Origin: Rosa chinensis
Taxonomy: Eukaryota > Streptophyta > Magnoliopsida > Rosales > Rosaceae
Assembly (NCBI RefSeq): GCF_002994745.2
Contig: NC_037091.1
Coordinates: forward strand, 24,061,789-24,125,788
Length of the DNA stretch: 64,000 nt
Direction of reading: 5' to 3'
This document shows, one piece after another, positions 1 to 8,600 of the stretch; the stretch's first letter is position 1, and every line of letters begins with the position of its first letter. The notes beneath the pieces were generated by a model that was given only the letters and a program-made list of their open reading frames with translations, searched no databases and had not been told where the DNA came from. Made by a program: the position numbers and the translations under genes.

Positions 1-309
1 TGACGACTATATATATTGGCACCTGTTTTGGGTGGATTAAAAAAAAAAAAAAACATTCTATCTCCCTAATTTCTCACATTTTCTACCTCTTCCTTTACCA
101 CCTCTACTTATTTAAAAACATCTTCACTCATTCTCTCAATTAAAGGTGTGAATTGGACAAGGACAAAAAATAAAGTTCTTTGTGTTGTATATATGAATGT
201 CTCCAAAAATTTCAGAAGGGTACAAGTCCAAAGGGAAACTGCATTTGGAAATATTCATTGATGTCTTCAATGAAAATCCTTCAAATGTAAAATTGGATAA
301 AATTTGTAA
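1..309. other. AT-rich flank, nothing recognised
   Basis: Host or old repeat sequence left of the first Pack-MULE. It has an (AT)n run near the start and a poly-A tract. I see no coding frame, RNA gene or element end in it. Its last 9 bases (310-318, tagaatata) are the left copy of the Pack-MULE target duplication. Confidence 0.5.
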
Positions 310-318
310 TAGAATATA

Positions 319-520
319 GGGTTTTTTGCACTAACAGTGTCTGGAGACTTGGGTGACTGACAATATGATACCCGAACTTACAAAGTTATCAAAGTAATAC
401 CTAGACTAAATTTTTCGTATCAACGTCGTACCTGCAGCCATTTTCCTTCACGTCTCCTTTAATTTGACTACGTACGACGCACGTGACTCGCTAAATGAGG
501 CAGAAAAGACTGATTTACCC
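319..520 (+). repeat. Left TIR of Pack-MULE 1
   Basis: Pairs with the reverse complement of about 1835-2027. Shared blocks include the terminal 13 bases, a gatacccgaactt block, a cgtatcaacgtcgtacctgc block and an acgtctcc block. The inner limit is soft, because similarity decays after about 510. Confidence 0.9.
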
Positions 521-671
521 TCACTTCGTTAAATTTTCTCTCTTATTTTGATCACCACTTCCTTGAAACAGATCAAATCCAAAATCCAGTTACACATTCA
601 TCATCCTCTCCGCCGCACCTACAAATCTCGCTGCCCCATAAAACTCCTCACTACTTTGGGCTCCTCACACA

Positions 672-839
672 ATAGCACAACACCCAGTTTAATCCCACTG
701 TATATGGGAATGCATTAATTGCGGTGTATGAGAAATTTGGGTTTGTCGGAGATTCAGTTAAGGTGTTTGAGAAGATGAGTGAGAGGAACTTGGTGTCTTG
801 GTATTCCATGATTGGGCTGTCAATTCTGGATGCCTTGGT
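672..839 (+). pseudogene. Captured PPR protein fragment
   Basis: The frame through gggaatgcattaattgcg reads GNALIAVYEKFGFVGDSVKV, then VFEKMSERNLVSWYSMIG. This is the hallmark of a PLS-class pentatricopeptide repeat: NALI-Y-K-G, D-A/S-VF-M--RN-VSWN-MI. PPR proteins bind organellar RNA for editing, splicing or stability. Only about one and a half repeats are present, with no transit peptide and no further repeats. The frame then runs into a Gly-rich unrelated tail that ends at 939. The ATG at 724 is an internal methionine-type start, not the native one. It sits inside Pack-MULE 1, so it is a captured exon piece rather than a gene remnant in place. Confidence 0.8.
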
Positions 840-1103
840 GACGCGGCGGTGGGGGGAGGAGAGGAAGATGGTGATTGGGTTGGAGGGTTTGATTCAACTG
901 GGAAGAAGGCCTAGTGGAGGAGGTGGCGGTGGTGGCTAATCTGGCTTTGGAGATGGAGTTTCGAGAGGAGAGAGATTACCATAGTTTAGCATCCAAATCC
1001 AAATGAAATTTGAATCAGCTTTGATATATTCCTGAACAACCCAAATCCAAATTCTAAAAGATGAAGAAGATTATAATAAATAGATTTCTTTGAATTTCAT
1101 GGT

Positions 1104-1361
1104 ATGACTATTAAATCCATGATCCATTATCTCTGGCTCTCCGCAATCGCATCCCTTGATCCGCTGTACCAAGCATACCTAATATTCGGAATTGTTGTTC
1201 TGTTGTTCTCTGTTCTTGTTCTTCTCCATAGTCCATGCCCTGCTCAGATGCTTCTGAAGCTGCTCGTCCAAGCTCTTCAAATCTATCTGGTCCGCCCTCA
1301 CATACCCACCACCACCACCGCCGCCGGTGCCGTTCTTCTCCATCATTTTTTAGGCTATTAA
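1104..1361 (-). pseudogene. Captured N-terminus of a Raf-like MAPKKK (ATMRK1-type)
   Basis: On the minus strand, a Met-Glu-Lys-Asn-Gly start followed by a Gly run leads, after a one-base frame change, into YVRADQIDLKSLDEQLQKHL, then SRAWTMEKNKNREQQ. That block is the conserved N-terminal signature of the plant Raf-like kinases related to ATMRK1, which lies just before the kinase domain. The kinase domain itself is absent. The sequence after it holds a stop (SEY-stop). The fragment starts directly beside the SRO-like fragment, so the junction of the two captured pieces lies near 1360. Function: none expected. It could produce small RNAs against the parental kinase. Confidence 0.75.
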
Positions 1362-1752
1362 TATTCAAGTACAGCGCGGTCAGTCCAGAAATTGATTTCT
1401 TGTGCATCGCCACAACCTTTGTAACTCCGCCCGCCGATCCCATACCCACAGTAAAGCTCTTGACAATACTCTCGTACTCCTCACTCACATCATTCACTCT
1501 GAACATCATCCCATTTCCGGTAAAAACCTCAAAATCATCAATAGAATTCTATTCAGTAGTTTCGCTCTCGCAATCACACTCCGGATCTTCATCTTTCTGC
1601 TCACAGGAGTCAGAATCAGAATCTGTATCGGAGGAATTCGATTCAGGGCGATCCGACCAGGAATCTTGATCCTCAACGATCATAGGAACCTCCTCCTCCT
1701 CCTGGTGATAATCATCGGTGTCAATTTGAATCAGGAAATTGGGGATGCATGA
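1362..1752 (-). pseudogene. Captured SRO/RCD1-type PARP-like fragment
   Basis: The minus-strand frame from 1509 reads MMFRVNDVSEEYESIVKSF, then TVGMGSAGGVTKVVAMHKKS. This resembles the start of the PARP-like domain of plant SIMILAR TO RCD-ONE proteins, in which a residue pattern D/E-I-V-x-F-x-x-G-x-G-x-x-x-x-T-x-V-V-x-I-H precedes the fold. Upstream on the minus strand (1552-1690) lies a Ser/Asp/Glu-rich stretch, as in SRO N-termini. A stop codon at 1549-1551 interrupts the two parts. SRO proteins are stress-signalling factors. Here only a broken fragment remains. Family assignment is by pattern memory and less certain than the kinase fragment next to it. Confidence 0.5.
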
Positions 1753-1834
1753 CGACTGGTTTGGGATTTTTTTTTTTTTTTTTTTTTTTATAATTTGGAG
1801 GATGTATTGGATTGGGATTTTTAGAGTGAAAAAG

Positions 1835-2027
1835 TCCTTCTTGCCCTTATTTTGTTACTCACGTGCAGCGCACGTGGTCAGAATTAACGGAGACGTGACG
1901 AAAAATGACAGCAGGTACGACGTTGATACGAAAAATTGAGTCTGGGTATTATTTTGATAACTTTATAAGTTCGGGTATCATATTATTAGGCACTCAAGTC
2001 TACAGACATTATTTGTGCAAAAAACCC
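1835..2027 (-). repeat. Right TIR of Pack-MULE 1
   Basis: Inverted partner of 319-520, followed at 2028-2036 by the second copy of the 9-bp duplication tagaatata. Confidence 0.9.
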
Positions 2028-2036
2028 TAGAATATA

Positions 2037-2450
2037 TGGTTGAAACAAAAATTGAGATATACATATAGCCAGCAATACATAAAACAAAAAATCAAGAGAT
2101 ATATGGTTAATAGAATATATGTTTTATGTAAACGTTTAACTTGAGAACAGAAAATTTGTACAGGCTCCTAAGGTTAATTCGTTTGTTGCCGTGTCATTCA
2201 TATTTGAACTACTAAAACAACCAATTACTTTCTGCGGTAGCTGTTGACGCTATTATGTCTGCCTTACAGTGGTACACATAAGAGAAGGGTCATTCTGTTC
2301 CAAAACCATGGCTGCCACTCTATGTCATGCTAGTATTTGACCTCCAAAGCAACCAGGTGAACAAAACAAAACTTATCTATTGCTTGCGTGTCATTTTATT
2401 AAGTTGGAAAGACGAATTTGGCTTCTAGCTAGCTTCCATTTTGAACGTGT
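2037..2450. other. No gene seen
   Basis: Ordinary intergenic sequence of mixed composition between the Pack-MULE and the MITE. No frame, repeat or element end stands out. Confidence 0.5.
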
Positions 2451-2458
2451 CTTTAAAG

Positions 2459-2852
2459 CATAGTTAGTAATTTTTCGTATTATACGCGAATAAAACACAT
2501 ACTTATATATATTTTTTAAATACTTCCGTACTTCATATTTTTAAAAGGGATTCATTAAATTTTTCGTATTTTTGAAGTCAAAAATATTATACACTTATTA
2601 TACACGATTTTTACTTTTTTTTCTGTATTTTACCCATATTATTGAACAAAAATGAATATAAATTAATATTTTAAAATTAAAAATGTAATTATTTAATTAA
2701 TTATAGATATTTTGCAGAACTTTTCAACGAACTATTTAATGAAATGTTTGAATAATATACGTACATATTTTTGACGGATAATTGACGGCAAGTACTAATT
2801 GACGGCAAGTATTTTACCCGTATTATACACATTCTGTTTTTTACTAACTATG
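2459..2852. mobile_element. MITE, copy 1 (8-bp target duplication family)
   Basis: Ends are catagttagtaa and ttactaactatg, inverted repeats of 12 bp. The flanks ctttaaag (2451-2458) and ctctcaag (2853-2860) are an imperfect 8-bp duplication with two mismatches. The 394-bp interior is AT-rich with several gtattata(c/t)ac words and no coding capacity. A second member with a perfect 8-bp duplication lies at 61434-61940, which confirms the boundaries. The 8-bp duplication suggests a hAT-like mobiliser, but the terminal CATAG does not match the usual hAT ends, so superfamily is left open. Confidence 0.8.
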
Positions 2853-3295
2853 CTCTCAAGTAAGAAAATTTTGGTGTCGCAAAATCATGTATGTCATCAT
2901 TTAACTTATTGTTTTGTAGGACTGTATTTTTAAAAAGAAAAATTTGGGAGGTACTTGCAGAAATGCCCCAAATCTGCATGCCGGCCAAGTTCAACTACAA
3001 AAGTCAAGCCAAACAAGGAAATACCTATATTTAAAGATGGAGAAAATACTGTTTACTCCTTATACGTTTCATCCCTGACATTTCAATTTCACCTAAAAAG
3101 TCCCTAAACTCTCCAATTTCACCCAATTAGTACTTGCCGTCAATTATCCGTCAAAATCTCTATTAAATCGGTGACGTGGCATTTTTTACACTGTGAAATG
3201 TCTATTATACCCTCACTCTTTTTTTCTTTTATATTTATTTTTTCCTATCTTTCTATTTTCGTTTTCCTCCTCTTCTCATTCTGAATCGGTAAGCA

Positions 3296-4045
3296 AAGCT
3301 CTCAATCTCATCTTCTATAAGAAGTTCCCCAAGATTCTCGGCCATTTTCTTGACACCATCTTGCGGTTTGCATTATGGTAGACTATAGTAGCTAAAGGGA
3401 AGCTCAGTCTCAATAGAAGTCAAGGAATTAACTTTGGTAAAAATTGGTTCCCCTTGGGAATACGTGTGCACGTAGCTTCCAGCAAGATAAAACCTATCAC
3501 AGGCGTACACAAATAGAACCAAAAGCAGCAATGCGCATTGGATCGCGGGCATTCTCAACTTCGATACAGCCATCTGAATCGAAACAAGAAGAACACCTGC
3601 CACTGTATCTAACCTACTCTTGAAGACGCATCCAACAATATATCTACATCAAAATTCAAACAAACTGACATCAGCCAAATGAGAAAGAATAACAAATTAA
3701 GCTGGAATACACCAAGACAACCACTTTCTTGAAACAAATTACAACACGAAGCTAATTTAGGGTTTACATCCTACTCCTCAACCATACCAGATCCACTAAT
3801 CAACACAGCAGAGACAAGCACACAATAAAATCCAACTAGCATTGAAATCAAAAACTAACACACGCACAGATCCAAGAATTTCAATTCCAGATCTACCAAA
3901 ATCGAAACCAACACACACAAGAGTATTAACTCCTAAGCAGTAATAACAAGGACGCAAAGGATTGAGAAAACGAACCGTGATAATCTAAGAAGGTGAAGCG
4001 GAGATTGAATAAGAGGTGGAGGGTTTCGGCGTCGAGGCCGCCATG
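3296..4045 (-). pseudogene. Captured TM9SF / EMP70 (transmembrane nine) N-terminal fragment with 5' intron
   Basis: The minus frame gives a signal-anchor start (MAVSKLRMPAIQCALLLLVL) followed by CDRFYLAGSYVHTYSQGEPI, FTKVNSLTSIETELPFSYYS and, after a one-base frame slip near 3370, KPQDGVKKMAENLGELLIED. This is the lumenal N-terminal domain of plant TM9SF proteins (endomembrane protein 70), which sort membrane proteins in the Golgi and endosomes. Upstream (about 3620-4045 minus strand) is leader-like sequence with an apparent intron, ending tttgatgtag. The capture therefore took genomic DNA, including the 5' untranslated region, not a cDNA. The nine membrane spans are absent. Confidence 0.85.
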
Positions 4046-4135
4046 AGCTCATATGGGTTAATGACTTTCGGATCGGACAGGAGTGGCTTCGGGTCAGACC
4101 AGATCGATCTGGGCTAGGACAGGGAGCTAGGAAAA

Positions 4136-4480
4136 ATGGAAGACGACCTCGCCTTCAATTACTCCAAGCGTGAAGCCCAGAACCTTGAAACATCTAAACC
4201 CTCAAGCAGCTCCACTCCGACTTGGAGCGCCAACCAGATCGTCCCTCCCGGCCCGCCGCGACCTCCTCGAAAATTAGTACAAAGCCCTCTGCCACGTCGA
4301 GACGCGCTTCCCAGTCTCGCCGGACAAGGACCACATCAACACCGTCACCTTCTTCTGGCACGACACCTTCAAGAACAAGCAGAAGGCCTCGCAGCAGAAC
4401 ATCCACCTTCAGAAGACCGTCGTTCTCTTCAATTTGGGCACCGTCTACAGTAAGATTGGGCTTTCCTACGATCTCCGGTC
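4136..4480 (+). pseudogene. Captured BRO1-domain (ALIX-type) fragment
   Basis: The first frame reads DDLAFNYSKREAQNLE. A second frame (from about 4276) reads YKALCHVETRFPVSPDKDHI, NTVTFFWHDTFKNKQKASQQ and NIHLQKTVVLFNLGTVYSKI. Both blocks belong, in order, to the BRO1 domain of plant ALIX, which binds ESCRT-III in multivesicular-body sorting. The open frame that starts at 4136 slides out of the BRO1 frame between them, so a frameshift has destroyed it. The fragment is GC-rich (exonic) compared with its AT-rich surroundings. It ends near the right TIR of the element. Confidence 0.85.
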
Positions 4481-4754
4481 GCCGTCAGGTCTCTTACGTG
4501 TTCATCGCCGCCGCCGGAGATCCATGATGGTGGGGCAGAAGTGATGGTGGTGGTGGGTTCACAATGATTAAAGGAAGGAGGGAGGGAGAGCTGGAAGAAA
4601 AGGTTTTTTGAAAAAAAAAAAATGTTCTGCTTTCGGATTCAGAATGAGAAGAGGAGGAAAAGAAAATAGAAAGATAGGAAAAAATAAATATAAAAGAAAA
4701 AAGGAGTGAGGGTATAATAGACATTTCACAGTGTAAAAAAATGCCACCTGCATC

Positions 4755-5680
4755 ATGTTCATGGAAAAGCTACAAACTTTCCTTTTTGGAGTAGCGCTAC
4801 TACACTACTCATGCTTCCTTAAGTTGGCCATATCTTCACCTTCCAACTTCACTGATTAGTATGCTTTGCTTGCCATTCAATCTCAAATCACTTTTGACCC
4901 CACCAATACTGTTTTGGGTGGTGGTAGCTGGATCACCAAAACAAGCTTCTGTAATTGGTTTGGGGTCTCTTGCAGTAAACGCAGGCAAAGAGTCACAGTC
5001 TTGGACCTTTCCTATATGAATCTCCAAGGCACCATTTCCCCTCATGTTGGCAATCTCTCCTTCCTAGTCTCACTTGATCTCTGCAATAACAGCTTCTTGG
5101 GGTTCATACCACATGAAATCAGCCGTTTGCATCGCTTGAGGATACTTGTACTTCAAGGTAACAAGTTGGAAGGAAACATCCCTCCAACTTTACAGCTTTG
5201 CCACAAGCTCGAGTCTATATCCCTTTCAATAAACAGATTAAGTTGTCTCATACCTAAAGAGTTGGGTTTCCTTCCCAGGGTTTGTAAATTATATCTCGGT
5301 GCAAACAATCTCATAGGTGAAATTCCTTCGTCTCTGGGTAACATTTCAACCTTACAAGAATTAAGTCTGGTTGAAAATGGTCTCACAGGTTCATTCCCTT
5401 CGGCTCTACTCAACGTATCTATTCTAGCTCTTATTTCCCTATCTGGCAATTACATGTCAGGTAGTCTTCCTGTAGATCTTTGCCGTAATTGGCCTAATAC
5501 TTATTACATTTCTCTATCTGACAACAAATTCGGTGGCCAACTAACTTTCGGACTAAGCCGATGTAGAGAGCTTGAGATCTTATCTCTGTCATACAATAAT
5601 TTTATCGGAAGTATTCCGGGAGAAATTGGGAGTTTACAACATCTTAAAACTCTATTTCTTGGTGTCAATAACCTAACTGG
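4755..5680 (+). pseudogene. LRR receptor-like kinase (subfamily XII type), 5' part, nonsense mutation and truncated
   Basis: From the ATG at 4755 the frame encodes a signal peptide (hydrophobic core FLFGVALLHYSCFLKLAISS). It meets a TAG at 4857-4859 where the family has a Gln (TD-stop-YALLAIQS), then stays open to 5680. It shows the LRR N-cap (CNWFGVSC) and about ten 24-residue leucine-rich repeats with the plant consensus L-x-L-x-x-N-x-L-x-G-x-I-P. This looks like the extracellular part of an FLS2/XA21/EFR-like immune receptor kinase. It is cut after LKTLFLGVNNLTG by the LTR starting at 5681. The rest of the LRRs, the transmembrane segment and the kinase are not in the window. Immediately upstream is the truncated TIR of Pack-MULE 2, so the native promoter is gone. 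Confidence 0.88.
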
Positions 5681-8600
5681 TGTTAGTATAGGTACTTGTA
5701 TTGTTGGCATTCCCTATACAAAACTACTGAGTCCTATGTTAAGAATTGTACTTGAGAAGAATGGAATTGAAATTCAAGATTGGTGAGCGAGACATGACCC
5801 TAACTGACTCCTATGACATTTCAGGTAAGGTTCATTCATTGCATTTTGCATAACTGAGTATTGGGATTGATAGCTGTACTTCAATCCTTTACTAGTCTGT
5901 ATTGAGTTCTTGCTTGGTACGTTGTCCAGTTGGCTAGTCTTTTAAAGGAAATCCATATCAAGTGTTTTTATTGTGGTTAAGTCTCTGATTTGGACGTGTG
6001 CTATCTAGAGCGCATATATATATATATATATATTTTAGTTAAGATAAAATCTTTATTGTGTCTCGTTATCTTTTCAAGATATTTGATTCCTATTACGTAT
6101 CAATTTGCTTTTAATAGACTTAATCACGCCCTAATTGTTTGAGGGGGAGTTCTATTTTGGCGCATATATAGGCTCTACATTTAGGTCTTGGCTTTGATGC
6201 TTTGCACGACAAAAAAGTTATTTGTCGTTGGTTCATTTGTTCCATGTTAAAGTGAATCTACGAGTCAAGAATGCACTCATAAATCATTCATATCATTCTA
6301 CATGTTCGAATGTCCTATGAGTTCAGTTGGGAATCAAGCATGTTCGAGAATTAAAGATTGAGGTATTCAAGACGAGTGAAGCACATCTAGAAGCTGTAGA
6401 CAAATTGGTGTGAGGTAGTTCAACCGGGCTAAAGAAGAGTTTAGCTAGAGGTAATCGAGTCTAGAGTTATCCGAGAGGTTATAAGTATACCTTGTAATTT
6501 GTTTATGATCTTTTAGTGTTTGCTTGAGCACTTGGCCTTCAAGAGTTAAGGTGTAGACCCCCGTATTCTTTTTATTTTATTTATTGTTCATTTTAATTTG
6601 TCGAATAACGTATGAAACCACGTATTCGTATGGTACACAAGTATTCGCGCTTAGGTTAAGACTTTGAGGCCATTTAAAGGATTAAGAAATTTAGAGAAAA
6701 TCCAATTTGGGTCTAGGAAACTATTTTTAAAAGTATCGAGGCTTAGGACAAGCCCGGAAAATTTTCCCGAAAGGATTCGGTGAAGTGTCGGAGAAATAAG
6801 GGTCTTTGGTGTTGTATTTTTGGATTGGGCTTAAGGAAATTAAGAGAAAAATGAAGTTGGAGCAGCCCAAGCCCATTGGCCCAAAAGGAGGGGCAAATTG
6901 GACTTTTCACAATTAAAATAGGGGAAGCTATTTAAGCATCTTAACCTCCCAAAAACCCTAGCCTCCCTCTCATTTTCTCCATCTCCTTTCTCTCTCTAAC
7001 CGAGAGCCTCTCTCTCTAGCCTCCACCGGAAATCGCCGCCACCGCCGGACGCCGCCACCGCGCCGCCGCACCGCCGCCGCCGTCGCCGGAACCCCTCTCC
7101 TCACCAAAATTTCCAGATTTTCTCCTCTTCCTTCCCTCTTTCCATTTCTCCAACCAAAATCATGAAATTTAGCCATTTAATCCCCCAAAAACCCTAGAAC
7201 CCGAAGCTAAAATTGGGGCTTTTGTGATTTCTTCTTTCCAAGCTCAAATCAAGGTATTTTCCATCCTAATCTAGCCTCTATTCCTTCGATCTATACATCT
7301 TTCTTCCTAAATCCGAGTTTTTGATTTGGGTTTGTGATTTTGTTTGCATGAACCCGATTTCTCCTTGAACCATCAAGCTAGGCTATGGGTTTGGCAAGGA
7401 TTTTTGGTAAGGATCTATCCATTCAACCTTATTTTCGAGTTTTTGGTTGAGATGTTGATTATGGACGGATTTGTAGGTGAAGAAGGCCAAGGAGAAGGAA
7501 TATGATGTGATTTTTGAAGAAGAAAGGGTAAGGAATGGGTTTTGGACAAACCCTAGAATTTTTGGAATTTATTTGGTTGATTTGGTTTTTGTTGAGCTAT
7601 TGTTGTTGTTGGAAAATTGTGAAAATTAGATGTTTGAGGAGGATTTAATTAGTAGAATTTTATTAGCCTAGTTTTCTAAGTGTTGGAATTTTGTGTTGAA
7701 TATTTTGGTGAATTGTTGTTGTGTATTTTGGCCAAAAGAAAAAGAAAAGGATGAAGAAAAGGAAATGGCTTTATTTTTGAAAGAAAATAAAGAAAATGAA
7801 GAAAAGAGTAAAAAGGAGGTTTTACTGTGGTAAAGTGGTAAAAAGTGAAGAAGGTGAAAGTAGAGGTAAATTCGGTAAAAAGAAGGTAAAAGGTAAAAGT
7901 GAAAGTGTGGAGGTAAAAGTAAAAAGGTGAAAAAGGAGAAGTAAGTGGGTAAAGGTAAAAGTAAAATTTTATTTATAATTATTTATTTATTTATTTTTAA
8001 TAAATAAGAATTATTTACTTATTTATTTTTAATAAATAATAAATAATGGTAAATAAAGGATTACTTGGTCAAAAATCAGAAGTCAAAGTCAAATGTCAAA
8101 AGTCAACTCCGAGAGTTGACCATGGTTGACCGACCTCGTAAAATGTGAGGATCGACTCAACTTTGGTCGTTCGGATTGGCGAAAGTTTAGCGGAGCGATA
8201 AGGACGTTTTCTTTTTTTTAGAAAGAAGTTAGTTTCCCAAATTGGTAAAGGTTGAAAGAAATTATTGATGGCCTCATTGAAATAAAAAGGATTTAGTATG
8301 CGCGATTACTTTAAAGTTGATCATGATGTTTACCTGGATAATTACTTACCAACTAAGTAATGGTTTAGGAAACACGATCGTTAAGAAAGTTTAAGCGGGA
8401 AGCAGCAGAGTGTGGAATACGCCGGCATATTCCAGGTAGGGTGAGCTGTCCCTTCCTTGTTAGAGGCTTTTCTATATGTGGAATGCTCTAGTATAATATT
8501 ATGCTGCCTGCAAGTATGTTTTTGGTTGTTCATTAGTCGATGCCTCGTGATACATGTGTTTTCAGAACTGATAATTGTGGATTGCGAAAACCGAGGCTAG

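Larger units (their letters stand above)
319..2027. mobile_element. Pack-MULE 1 (Mutator-like, non-autonomous, three captured gene fragments)
   Basis: Long terminal inverted repeats of about 200 bp begin gggttttttgcac at 319 and end gtgcaaaaaaccc at 2027. The element is flanked by a perfect 9-bp direct repeat tagaatata (310-318 and 2028-2036), the size class of Mutator-like transposons. The 1.3-kb interior encodes no transposase. It holds fragments of three unrelated plant genes: a PPR protein (plus strand), a Raf-like protein kinase N-terminus and an SRO/RCD1-type PARP-like domain (both minus strand). This is the definition of a Pack-MULE. Such elements depend on a MURA transposase from elsewhere. 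The perfect duplication suggests a fairly recent insertion, although the captured reading frames already contain stops. Confidence 0.93.
3045..4748. mobile_element. Pack-MULE-like element 2, right end truncated
   Basis: A near-identical inverted repeat of about 115 bp occupies 3175-3290 and 4630-4747, from gtggcattttttacactgtg inward to cattctgaatc, with about four differences by eye. On the left a further ~130 bp outward continues in the same style, probably to about 3045. On the right this outer part is missing and the element abuts the start of an LRR kinase gene. The interior carries fragments of two unrelated genes, TM9SF/EMP70 on the minus strand and BRO1/ALIX on the plus strand. No transposase and no target duplication can be shown because one terminus is lost. 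Confidence 0.75.

Noticed and set aside
1235..1752. Two overlapping plus-strand open frames
   Set aside because: They are antisense to the captured SRO and kinase fragments; Ser/His/Arg-rich with no motif.
4494..4762. Minus-strand frames rich in Phe and Ser
   Set aside because: They lie in the right TIR of Pack-MULE 2 and match the frame seen in the left TIR at 3193; repeat sequence, not a gene.
6970..7176. Arg/Gly-rich minus-strand frame
   Set aside because: Product of a CCG-repeat tract in the leader of the solo LTR.
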